A stretch of DNA of 5,333 nucleotides from an uncultured Anaerolineales bacterium (GTDB taxonomy: Bacteria > Chloroflexota > Anaerolineae > Anaerolineales > Villigracilaceae), in contig CALFXA010000122.1 in the NCBI GenBank assembly GCA_937928015.1, forward strand, positions 1-5,333, read 5' to 3'. Shown here piece by piece: positions 1 through 5,333 of this stretch. Every line of letters starts with the position of its first letter. Position 1 is the first letter of the stretch. A program made the translations under genes and the position numbers. A model generated the notes under the pieces. The model made no database searches, was not told the origin of the DNA, and was given only the letters and a program-made list of their open reading frames with translations.

Positions 1-57
1 GGATTCGATCTCCGCCTGATTGAGGCGGCAGCCGATGGTATCGAGGAAGACTTTCAT
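1..57 (-). CDS. mtaB: Radical-SAM tRNA methylthiotransferase, MtaB-like (N-terminal 19 codons only)
   Basis: Reading the minus strand from the ATG at 57-55 gives MKVFLDTIGCRLNQAEIES, and the frame stays open to the window edge. The 'T-x-G-C-R-L-N-Q-x-E' block is the hallmark start of the methylthiotransferase (UPF0004) domain; Cys10 would be the first of three cysteines holding the auxiliary 4Fe-4S cluster. Within the family, GC(R/K)(L/V)NQ with a nearby E-x-E fits MtaB (which makes ms2t6A at position 37 of ANN-decoding tRNAs) better than MiaB (typically GCQMN) or RimO (typically GCPKN). The radical-SAM CxxxCxxC motif and TRAM domain would lie outside the window, so the subfamily call rests on a short stretch. 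The gene begins 18 nt after the lipoprotein stop on the same strand, so co-transcription is likely. No good Shine-Dalgarno is seen; a GAGG formed at the upstream stop codon lies too far away (about 16 nt). Confidence 0.8.
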   Translation of the reverse strand, partial: MKVFLDTIGCRLNQAEIES

Positions 58-75
58 GGGCGAGAGCGGACGACC

Positions 76-747
76 TCAGGGTTGGATCGCCACGAAATTA
101 TCGAACAGAACGTCCACGCCAGGTTCGGAGAAAGCCCCGGCCAGGATGCCGACCGCGCCATGCGTCAGGGTATCGTCCTTGACCTGGGCGAGTTGCTGGC
201 CGTTGACGTAGAAGGTCAGGACGTTGTCCACGCAATCGGCGCGCAGGTGGTTGACGCTCACGCCGCGGTTGACGAGCGGACTGGCCTGCATCTCCGTTCC
301 GCTCAACAGGGAAGTCTTTCCGTCGAGGAACAGGCCGATGGCATAGAAGCCGTCATGGGTGACAATGAAGAAATAATAACTATTTTTCGCATAGCGACAG
401 ATCAAGCCTGCGCGGTTTTCGTCGGGACCGTTCAATTTGCCCTCGTCCACCTCGACGCGAACATCCTTCAAGTCACGCGGGGTCGAAGACCAGAAGTTCG
501 TCTGTGGCGCGTTGACCAGGATGCGGAAGCCCTCCAGGTTGTAGTCCATGACGCCCTCGGCAGCGGCGCGGCGGTCCCAGCCCGAGGCGGCATCGGAGAA
601 ATCATCTTCGAAGATCAACGCACCCGAGGGCAGGGTGGTGGCCGCTTCAGGGGCGGGGCGAGTCGGGGCGGTCGTGGCGGGCACCTGGCAGGCCAGGGCA
701 ACCAAAAGGAATAAAGACATCAGGAGGAAAGGACGAGGTCTGTTCAT
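76..747 (-). CDS. Secreted lipoprotein with a predicted concanavalin-like beta-sandwich domain
   Basis: This 223-residue protein starts with a lipoprotein signal peptide: basic N-terminus (R3, R5), hydrophobic core at about 7-19, and a lipobox-like A-L-A-C placing the lipidated cysteine at C20. A low-complexity Thr/Pro/Ala linker (about 21-40) follows. The rest (about 45-223) opens with 'FEDDFSD..SGWD' and continues with 'GLICRY', 'YYFFIVTHDGFYAIG', 'NHLRADC', 'LTFYVNGQ' and 'GAVGILAG' before a terminal 'V.FDNF'. That order resembles the LamG/DUF1080-like jelly-roll domains common in extracellular Chloroflexota proteins. C117 and C172 are the only cysteines in the domain and could form a disulfide. 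I see no catalytic motif; a binding or structural role outside the membrane is an inference. It lies between the TPR gene (48-nt gap) and mtaB (18-nt gap), all on one strand. There is no Shine-Dalgarno; a -10-like element sits just before the ATG. The start is supported by the signal peptide. Confidence 0.82.
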   Translation of the reverse strand: MNRPRPFLLMSLFLLVALACQVPATTAPTRPAPEAATTLPSGALIFEDDFSDAASGWDRRAAAEGVMDYNLEGFRILVNAPQTNFWSSTPRDLKDVRVEVDEGKLNGPDENRAGLICRYAKNSYYFFIVTHDGFYAIGLFLDGKTSLLSGTEMQASPLVNRGVSVNHLRADCVDNVLTFYVNGQQLAQVKDDTLTHGAVGILAGAFSEPGVDVLFDNFVAIQP

Positions 748-753
748 GGGAAA

Positions 754-762
754 ATTTTATCA
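754..762 (-). promoter_or_regulatory. Putative extended -10 promoter for the lipoprotein gene (leaderless)
   Basis: On the minus strand the gap between the TPR and lipoprotein genes holds TGATAAAAT, an extended -10 (TGn plus TAAAAT at 759-754). The hexamer ends six bases before the ATG, so the usual -7 to +1 spacing puts the transcription start on the A of the start codon at 747. No -35 match is seen 16-18 bp upstream. The gap is AT-rich compared with the flanking genes. This would give the lipoprotein and mtaB their own promoter, in addition to possible read-through from the TPR gene. It is a prediction from sequence only; AT-rich gaps produce such hexamers by chance fairly often. Confidence 0.45.
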
Positions 763-795
763 CGCGAAGATTTTTAAAGCCTGGTGGGGAATGCT

Positions 796-2184
796 TTACG
801 GAAAATTTTGTTGCAGCAACAAACTCGCCTGCTGCCCCGTGCCGCCATTGGGATCGAGGTCCGCGGCGCGGCGGAGTTGGTCGTACGCGCCGTTTCGGTT
901 GCCTGTCTGCAGGTAGACCATGCCCAGGTGCAGATGCGCCTCGGCGAAATCGGGCGAGAACTTCAACGCGGACAGTAAAGATTGTTCGGCGGTGTAATAG
1001 CGGCCCGAGGCCATTTGCGCCCAACCGAGCGTGTCCAGCATCATGGGGTCTTCGGGCGCCAACTCGACGGCTTTTTGCGCGGCGGGCAGGCCCACATCCT
1101 CGATCCGTACGCCGTTCTCCACGCTGAACACGGCCAGGATGCGCCAATAGGTCGGGTCGTTGGGAACCAGTTCCGTGGCGCGCTGGAAGTTTTCCAACGC
1201 CAGCACCAGGTCACCCAATCGCGCATAGGTCTCACCGAGCGAAGCCTTCCAGGCGGGGTTTTCGGGTTCGAGCGCGGCAGCGGATTGATACTCGGCCAGC
1301 GCCTGACGATTATCGCCGATGCGCTTCCAGTACAGGCCACGCAATCCGCGCACCACGACCGAGTTGGGATTCAGCGCCAGGGCCTGATCCAATGCCGCAC
1401 GTCCAGCCTGACCGAGGTGCTGGTTCGCCTCCCCAAGCCAGGCCCACGCCTCGGCCTGACCCGCGTCCGCATCCGCGGCGGATTGGAAGGCTCGCGCCGC
1501 CAGGGCCCATTCGTCCACCAGCGCCAGTCCACGCCCGAGGGTGATGAGGCGCCCCGCCTCGGTGGGGTCAAGTTCGGCCAGGGTCAGGGTGGAGCGTAGC
1601 GTCTCGAAAACGGGACCATACTCGGGGTCCAGTTGCGAGGCGGTCTGGAGATGCGTCATCGCGGCGTTGATGTCGGCCAATGTCAGGAGAAGTCCCAGGC
1701 GATACTGCGCGGCGGCGTCCTCGGGCACAAGCAACAGTTGATTCTCCAACGCGGCGCGCTCGGCTTCGACGTCCCCGCGCTCATGCTGAATCCGCGCCAG
1801 ACCTGCATAAGCCTGCGGCATGGCGTGGATTTGAATGGAGGATTGAAATGCCTGCAAGGCTGGGTCGGGTTGGTTCGTTTGCAAATAAGCCTGCCCAAGC
1901 GCCAGCCAGCCCTGCGCGGAAAGGCGCGGAGCGCGCATCAACAGGCGGATAACCTCTTCGGGTCGGTTCGTCTGCGCGGCCGCCAGACCCGCCCGCTCCC
2001 ACAGATCATCCCGCCAGAACAGACGCTGCGCCGCCGTCTTGTAGAGCTGCGCCGCACGGATGGGGTCGGTCGCAGACTCGGCTTGGCGCAAGGCGTTCCA
2101 TCCGCTGACGAGGAAGGGGCCCGCAATGAGCAGCCCCAACGCGAGCAGCAGGACCACCTGCGAAACATGAGAATTTCGTTGCAT
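796..2184 (-). CDS. Membrane-anchored tetratricopeptide-repeat (TPR) protein
   Basis: From the ATG at 2184 the product is 462 residues. A short polar N-terminus (MQRNSHVSQ) leads into one hydrophobic segment at about 8-26 (VVLLLALGLLIAGPFLV), a probable uncleaved anchor that leaves the rest outside the membrane. From about residue 90 the protein is almost entirely TPR. Clear units are 90-122 (GWLALGQAYLQTNQPDPAL), 124-156, 157-189, 245-273, 278-310 (ending in ALEPENP), 311-343 (GETYARLGDLVLALENFQRA), about 367-379, 380-412 and 413-446 (LGMVYLQTGNRNGAYDQLRRAADLDPN). They show the W/L-G-Y-A-P pattern. TPRs form a superhelix that binds protein partners; the partner is unknown. The frame is open to an ATG at 2247, but that start adds 21 non-hydrophobic residues ahead of the anchor, overlaps the divergent kinase start and would put the TATAAT at 2196-2191 inside the gene, so 2184 is preferred. 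No Shine-Dalgarno is seen. It is transcribed divergently from the kinase-like gene and is first in a probable leftward operon. Confidence 0.88.
   Translation of the reverse strand: MQRNSHVSQVVLLLALGLLIAGPFLVSGWNALRQAESATDPIRAAQLYKTAAQRLFWRDDLWERAGLAAAQTNRPEEVIRLLMRAPRLSAQGWLALGQAYLQTNQPDPALQAFQSSIQIHAMPQAYAGLARIQHERGDVEAERAALENQLLLVPEDAAAQYRLGLLLTLADINAAMTHLQTASQLDPEYGPVFETLRSTLTLAELDPTEAGRLITLGRGLALVDEWALAARAFQSAADADAGQAEAWAWLGEANQHLGQAGRAALDQALALNPNSVVVRGLRGLYWKRIGDNRQALAEYQSAAALEPENPAWKASLGETYARLGDLVLALENFQRATELVPNDPTYWRILAVFSVENGVRIEDVGLPAAQKAVELAPEDPMMLDTLGWAQMASGRYYTAEQSLLSALKFSPDFAEAHLHLGMVYLQTGNRNGAYDQLRRAADLDPNGGTGQQASLLLQQNFP
807..823. repeat. 17-bp perfect palindrome in the 3' end of the TPR gene
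   Basis: TTTGTTGC-A-GCAACAAA is a perfect 8-bp inverted repeat around one central base. It encodes part of the C-terminal LLLQQN of the TPR protein, about 10 bp before its stop. As RNA on the minus strand it could fold into a 7-bp stem with a 3-base loop followed by AATTTT. The stem is AT-rich with only two G-C pairs and the tract is short, so it is a poor terminator candidate. It could be an operator-like site, or simply chance in Gln-Gln codons. Confidence 0.3.
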
Positions 2185-2190
2185 GTTGCA

Positions 2191-2196
2191 ATTATA
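2191..2196 (-). promoter_or_regulatory. -10 element (TATAAT) of the TPR gene, leaderless spacing
   Basis: The minus strand reads TATAAT-TGCAAC-ATG. The hexamer is a perfect sigma-70-type -10 box ending six bases before the start codon, so the standard spacing places the transcription start on the A of the ATG at 2184. There is no Shine-Dalgarno in those six bases, which agrees with leaderless translation. No extended TGn and no -35 hexamer are recognisable. The element also supports choosing 2184 rather than 2247 as the start. Confidence 0.55.
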
Positions 2197-2230
2197 GCCG
2201 CCCTGCACGCCCAAAATATGCGACTGGCAG

Positions 2231-2236
2231 TATAAT
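2231..2236 (+). promoter_or_regulatory. -10 element (TATAAT) of the kinase-like gene, near-leaderless spacing
   Basis: The plus strand reads TATAAT-TCAACGCGC-ATG. With the last T at -7, transcription would start at about 2243, giving a leader of about three bases before the ATG at 2246. No Shine-Dalgarno lies between the hexamer and the start codon. The expected -35 position (2208-2213, CGCCCA) is a poor match, so the promoter may be weak or activator-dependent. It would drive the kinase-like gene and the overlapping LysM gene together. Confidence 0.55.
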
Positions 2237-2245
2237 TCAACGCGC

Positions 2246-4639
2246 ATGAACGCGTTATTGGATCAAATCTTCACGTTCCTTGCCAATCCCAATGGCGATG
2301 TGTTCTATCATTACGCGTTGGTTTTTTCGATTGGCTTTGCGTTATACGCCTCCTTCAATAATTGGCGTTCCAGTGAATTTCCCCAGGTCAAGCGGACCAT
2401 GCTCGGCCTGGGGTTGTTGTTGCTGGCCCAGTTTTTGATGTTCGGGTTCAGCCTGCTGGGGTGGTGGGGACTCATCAATCCCACGGCCAGCCTGCCGCCG
2501 CTCGACCGGGCGTTCACCCTCTTCAGCATCATCATGGTCATCTGGCTGTGGAGTTTTCCCGAGCCCAGCCCAATTGCGGACCTTGCCACGGTCCTGGTGG
2601 TCATCGCCCTGGTGGTGGCGACCTTCATCGGTTTGCAGACCTGGAGCGGACAAGCCTCCAGCATGATGTACAACCTGACGATGGATGAATGGATCTGGCA
2701 GATCGTTTCACTGGTCTTCATCCTGTCGGGTGCGATGACCCTGGCCGTGCGCCGCCCGAACGGGTTTTGGAACGGCCTGGTGATGATGGCCATGCTTTTC
2801 GCGGGGCACGCGGGTCACCTGATCGCCCCGTCCGACAGCAATTATTCGGGCATCCTGCGTTTGGCTTACATGGCGGCCTTTCCGCTATTGCTGACCCTGC
2901 CGCAGCGTTTCCCCATGCCTGCCATGAATCAGCCGCGCAAACCTGCTGCGGCTGTCGCGCGGACTCCTGCCGCCGAGCACGAGGAAAGGTCCGAGACCGG
3001 TGGTCCGCGACCCGAGCGTCGACGTTACAGCACCGACCCCAAAACCTTCCATGCCATGCTTGCGCTGGCGGCGGAGACCAATCCCAGCAAAATCAGTCAG
3101 ACCCTGACCCGCGCTATCGCGCAGACCATGCTGGCGGACCTGTGCTTCCTCATCTACCTGACCGACAACAAAAACCAGCTCATCGTGGCCAGCGGCTACG
3201 ACCTGATTCGTGAGGAAATCCTGGAAGGCGGCAGCCTCAACAAGAATATGATCCCCATGCTGTCCAACGCCATCCAGCGCGGACGTCCGTTGCGTATGCC
3301 TGCCAGCAGCACTTCAGCCGACATCCGCGGTTTGGGCGATATGCTCGGCCTGCCCAGCCCTGGACACCTGATCAGTGTCCCCATCGTCACGCCCGAGAAA
3401 GACGTGCTCGGCGGCGTGATGTTACTCTCCCCGTATTCCAATCGTCTGTGGAGCGCCGAGGATCAAGCCTTCCTTGGGAATATCGCAGTTTCTGTGGTGC
3501 CCATCATCCAGCGCACGCAGACCGTCAACCGCATCGAACAGCAGGGCGAACACACCCGCCAGGCTTTGGATGTGGCGAACAAACGGGCCGCGGAATTGGA
3601 AGAGCGCGTGGCTGAACTGCTTAAGGAATTGGAGTCCCGCAAGGCGTCGCAGCCCAAGGGACCCGATGTGGCCGCCCTGCGCGCCGCCCAGGAAGAATCC
3701 CAGCGCATCGTGGAACAGTTGCAGCAGGAAAACCTTGACTTGCGTGCGCGCCTAAAAGCCAATCAGGGCGTCGAAGTCAGCCAGATGGAGAAGGAGTTGC
3801 GCGCCACGCTCGAACAGACGGCCCGCCTGCAGAACCAACTGGCCGAAGCCAACATGCGTCTGCTGGAACTGGAGAAGGGCCATCACGCCACCCGTTCCAC
3901 CGAGCAGGCCGAGGTGATCGCCTCCATCTCGCAGGAACTGCGCCAGCCGATGTCGTCCATCATTGGGTACACGGATTTGTTGCTGGGTGAGTCGGTGGGC
4001 ATCCTCGGGTCGCTCCAGCGGAAATTTGTCGAGCGCATCAAGACCTCCATCGAACGCATCAATAATTTGATTGATGACATGATCCAGCTTAATACGCTGG
4101 AGACGGGCCTGGCCGACCTCAAGCTCGAGCCCGCCGACCTGAACACGGTCATCGATAATGCCATGAGTTACACCAGCAATCAGGTGCGTGAGAAGAATAT
4201 CTCCATTCACCTCGAACTGCCCAAACGCCTCCCGCCCATTTACGCGGATCGCGAGGCGCTACAACAAATCCTTGTGCATCTGCTGCAAAATGCAGGAGCA
4301 GCGACGCCCGTCGAAGGCACGGTCAGGCTCAAGGTCGATTTGAAGAGTGAAGAGGACCAGGACTTCGTCCTGATCCAGGTCAGCGATACGGGCGGCGGAA
4401 TTGCCGCCGACGATCTGGGTCGCGTCTTTACCCGTTTGTATCGCGCTGACAACGTCCTCATCCAGGGGGTGGGGGATACGGGCGTGGGCCTGTCCATCGC
4501 GCGCACGTTGACCGAGGCCCAGCATGGCCGCATTTGGGTGGAGAGCGAACCTGGGGTTGGCGCCACCTTCAGCGTGCTCCTGCCCATCTCGCAGGAGGAC
4601 CACTTCGAGCGCCCCGTGGTTGACAAAGGGACCAGGTAA
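2246..4639 (+). CDS. 7TM-GAF-coiled-coil histidine-kinase-like protein lacking the phosphoacceptor His (probable pseudokinase)
   Basis: The 797-residue product has five regions. (1) About seven hydrophobic segments near 21-36, 52-72, 89-104, 111-130, 149-167, 176-193 and 203-219 form a polytopic sensor, possibly like the 7TM N-termini of other kinases. (2) A Pro/Ala/Arg linker spans about 225-262. (3) A GAF-like domain covers about 265-423, with the typical end 'VLGGVMLLSP...WSAEDQAFLGNIAVSV'. (4) A long charged coiled coil covers about 425-555. (5) A kinase core follows: the DHp helix begins 'ASISQELRQPMSSIIGY' (559-575), then the ATPase domain with N-box N682, G1 box D714-T-G-G-G718, F-box near F728, G2 box G746-V-G-L749 and a final G-A-T-F (772-775). 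The canonical S-H-E-L-R-T-P reads S-Q-E-L-R-Q-P: the His is Q563 and the H+4 Thr/Asn used for phosphatase activity is Q567. ATP binding looks possible, classical autophosphorylation does not. H546 and H547 lie outside the H-box. The stop overlaps the LysM start. No response regulator is adjacent in the window. Confidence 0.9.
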   Translation: MNALLDQIFTFLANPNGDVFYHYALVFSIGFALYASFNNWRSSEFPQVKRTMLGLGLLLLAQFLMFGFSLLGWWGLINPTASLPPLDRAFTLFSIIMVIWLWSFPEPSPIADLATVLVVIALVVATFIGLQTWSGQASSMMYNLTMDEWIWQIVSLVFILSGAMTLAVRRPNGFWNGLVMMAMLFAGHAGHLIAPSDSNYSGILRLAYMAAFPLLLTLPQRFPMPAMNQPRKPAAAVARTPAAEHEERSETGGPRPERRRYSTDPKTFHAMLALAAETNPSKISQTLTRAIAQTMLADLCFLIYLTDNKNQLIVASGYDLIREEILEGGSLNKNMIPMLSNAIQRGRPLRMPASSTSADIRGLGDMLGLPSPGHLISVPIVTPEKDVLGGVMLLSPYSNRLWSAEDQAFLGNIAVSVVPIIQRTQTVNRIEQQGEHTRQALDVANKRAAELEERVAELLKELESRKASQPKGPDVAALRAAQEESQRIVEQLQQENLDLRARLKANQGVEVSQMEKELRATLEQTARLQNQLAEANMRLLELEKGHHATRSTEQAEVIASISQELRQPMSSIIGYTDLLLGESVGILGSLQRKFVERIKTSIERINNLIDDMIQLNTLETGLADLKLEPADLNTVIDNAMSYTSNQVREKNISIHLELPKRLPPIYADREALQQILVHLLQNAGAATPVEGTVRLKVDLKSEEDQDFVLIQVSDTGGGIAADDLGRVFTRLYRADNVLIQGVGDTGVGLSIARTLTEAQHGRIWVESEPGVGATFSVLLPISQEDHFERPVVDKGTR

Positions 4640-5333
4640 TGCAGGGTCTGCGCCAGTTTGGCATGGCAATCGTAGTCGGGATCATTTCCCTCGGCCTGGT
4701 GGTCGGGGGATTTTCGCTGGCCCTCTCTGAGAGTTTCACCCAGCCTCTTTCCACCCCGACCGAGAACTTACTGCCGACCGCGCCCGTCTTTCTGACCGCG
4801 ACCCTCACTCCCGCTGTCACGCTTCTGCCCACGGACCTGCCCACCCTCACCAACACGCCGCTCCCACCGCCCGCCTGCATCCCGCCCTCGGGCTGGATGG
4901 CGGTGGCCGTCCAGCCTGGCGACACATTGGCGGGGATGGCCGTCCGCTATAACACCACGCCTGCCCAGCTTAGCCAGGCTAACTGTTTGTTGAGCGAAAC
5001 CCTCGTGCCTGGGACCACGCTCTTCGTCCCGCCCATTTTGGTCAACAACACGCCGATCCCCTGCGGACCCCCGTTTGGGTGGGTACGTTACAGTGTTCAG
5101 CCAGGCGATACCCTCTTCCGCATTGCCACGATGTACGGCACCACCGTCAGCCTGATTCAGCAGGCCAACTGCCTCGGCAACTCCACCGCCATCCGCGCGG
5201 GACAATTGCTTTGGGTGCCGAACGTGCCGCCACGCACGCCCATCCCAAGCAATACTCCAGGTGTGACGCTCGATCCCGATTTCTCGACATCGACGTCGAC
5301 CGAGATGCCGCCCACCGAACCATTGACCAATAC
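4639..5333 (+). CDS. Exported or membrane-anchored protein with two LysM repeats (3' end outside window)
   Basis: The frame from the ATG at 4639 stays open for 231 codons to the window edge. The protein starts MQGLRQFG, then a hydrophobic segment at about 8-29 (an anchor or signal peptide), then a Thr/Pro/Leu-rich linker (about 35-79). Two LysM repeats follow: about 88-132 (VQPGDTLAGMAVRYNTTPAQ...QANCL...LFVPP) and about 150-194 (YSVQPGDTLFRIATMYGTTV...QANCL...LLWVPN). LysM domains bind N-acetylglucosamine-containing glycans, classically peptidoglycan, so an envelope location is likely. Each repeat is preceded by C-x(4-5)-GW and contains NC (C80/C116 and C142/C178), suggesting one disulfide per repeat. 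A second Ser/Thr/Pro-rich linker starts at about 197 and leads off the window, so a further domain is possible. The ATG overlaps the kinase stop (TAATG), suggesting translational coupling; AAAGGG at 4625-4630, 8 nt upstream, may be the ribosome site. The alternative M9 would cut into the anchor. Confidence 0.87.
   Translation, partial: MQGLRQFGMAIVVGIISLGLVVGGFSLALSESFTQPLSTPTENLLPTAPVFLTATLTPAVTLLPTDLPTLTNTPLPPPACIPPSGWMAVAVQPGDTLAGMAVRYNTTPAQLSQANCLLSETLVPGTTLFVPPILVNNTPIPCGPPFGWVRYSVQPGDTLFRIATMYGTTVSLIQQANCLGNSTAIRAGQLLWVPNVPPRTPIPSNTPGVTLDPDFSTSTSTEMPPTEPLTN

Larger units (their letters stand above)
2185..2245. promoter_or_regulatory. Divergent promoter region between the TPR and kinase-like genes
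   Basis: This 61-bp stretch separates the two divergent start codons. It holds two perfect TATAAT hexamers facing outward, one next to each gene, with 34 bp between them. The expected -35 positions (2214-2219 for the leftward gene, 2208-2213 for the rightward gene) abut, so two polymerases could hardly bind at once. Neither -35 position resembles TTGACA. The outer ends form an imperfect inverted repeat: TTGCAATTATA at 2186-2196 and TATAATTCAA at 2231-2240, whose reverse complement TTGAATTATA differs from the left arm by one missing base. This symmetry may simply come from paired -10 elements or may be a regulator site. Confidence 0.55.

Noticed and set aside
82..714. Plus-strand open frame of 210 codons opposite the lipoprotein gene
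   Set aside because: It lies antisense to a protein with a clear signal peptide and domain pattern; its own translation has no recognisable domain and ends in a Gly/Arg-rich low-complexity stretch typical of GC-rich shadow frames.
1633..2235. Plus-strand open frame of 200 codons opposite the TPR gene, and a similar one at 982-1599
   Set aside because: Both are antisense to convincing TPR repeats, with Arg/Gln-rich compositions lacking any domain, as expected of reverse-complement shadows in GC-rich DNA.
2185..2247. Longer start for the TPR protein at 2247, sharing CATG with the divergent kinase-like start
   Set aside because: The extra 21 residues are not signal-like, would precede a normal N-terminal anchor, and would place the TATAAT at 2196-2191 inside the gene. 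The start at 2184 explains both anchor and promoter.
3881..3886. H546-H547 as a substitute phosphoacceptor in the kinase-like protein
   Set aside because: The pair is 16-17 residues before the H-box position, in the end of the coiled coil, so it would not face the ATP site in a normal DHp geometry. I cannot exclude it, but nothing in the sequence supports it.
4358..4372. Hairpin CAGGAC-TTC-GTCCTG as a possible terminator or RNA element
   Set aside because: It lies inside the ATPase domain coding region, has no T-tract after it, and short perfect hairpins are expected by chance at this GC content.
4259..5205. Minus-strand open frames opposite the kinase core and LysM gene (4259-4669, 4569-4925, 4768-5205)
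   Set aside because: The plus strand encodes unmistakable ATPase motifs and LysM repeats here; the minus-strand translations are Gly/Arg-rich without motifs.
5283..5303. Repetitive TCGACATCGACGTCGACCGA stretch as a possible binding site or repeat
   Set aside because: It is in frame and encodes a Ser/Thr-rich linker (STSTSTE) of the LysM protein; codon repetition explains it.
1..5333. CRISPR array, tRNA/rRNA genes, insertion sequences, phage or defence modules
   Set aside because: No direct-repeat array, cloverleaf, transposase or recognisable defence domain was seen on either strand; nearly all bases are accounted for by five genes.

Overview
The window looks like bacterial chromosome from a Chloroflexota member, probably class Anaerolineae. 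This is inferred from protein style: Thr/Pro-rich linkers after N-terminal anchors, LysM repeats ending in an 'ANCL' motif, TPR proteins with one N-terminal membrane anchor, and GC-rich codon use. No marker gene settles the taxonomy. I see no RNA gene, CRISPR array, insertion sequence or other mobile element, and no convincing rho-independent terminator.

Layout. The window is a divergent cluster read outward from a 61-bp intergenic region (2185-2245). Leftward (minus strand) come a membrane-anchored TPR protein (2184-796), a small secreted lipoprotein with a predicted beta-sandwich (747-76), and the first 19 codons of a radical-SAM tRNA methylthiotransferase, most like MtaB, which runs off the left edge (57-1). 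Rightward (plus strand) come a 797-residue membrane protein with histidine-kinase architecture (2246-4639) and, overlapping its stop codon, an exported or membrane-anchored protein with two LysM repeats that runs off the right edge (4639-5333). Coding density is very high; the only non-coding stretches are 58-75, 748-795 and 2185-2245.

Most interesting points. (1) The kinase-like protein has the full ATP-binding N, G1 and G2 motifs, but the phosphoacceptor histidine of its HisKA H-box is glutamine (Q563, codon 3932-3934), and the Thr/Asn normally four residues later is also Gln. It is probably a pseudo-histidine kinase or a kinase that signals unconventionally. (2) It appears translationally coupled (TAATG overlap) to the LysM protein, suggesting a membrane signalling unit linked to the cell envelope. 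(3) Three genes carry a -10-like hexamer (TATAAT, TATAAT, TAAAAT) only 6-9 nt before the ATG, with no Shine-Dalgarno sequence, which predicts leaderless or nearly leaderless transcripts. (4) Each LysM repeat has a matched pair of cysteines that could form a disulfide.

How the genes may work together (inference): four of the five products are predicted to be membrane-bound or exported, so the cluster looks envelope-related, with mtaB a housekeeping gene at the left edge. No response regulator or other cognate partner lies in the window.
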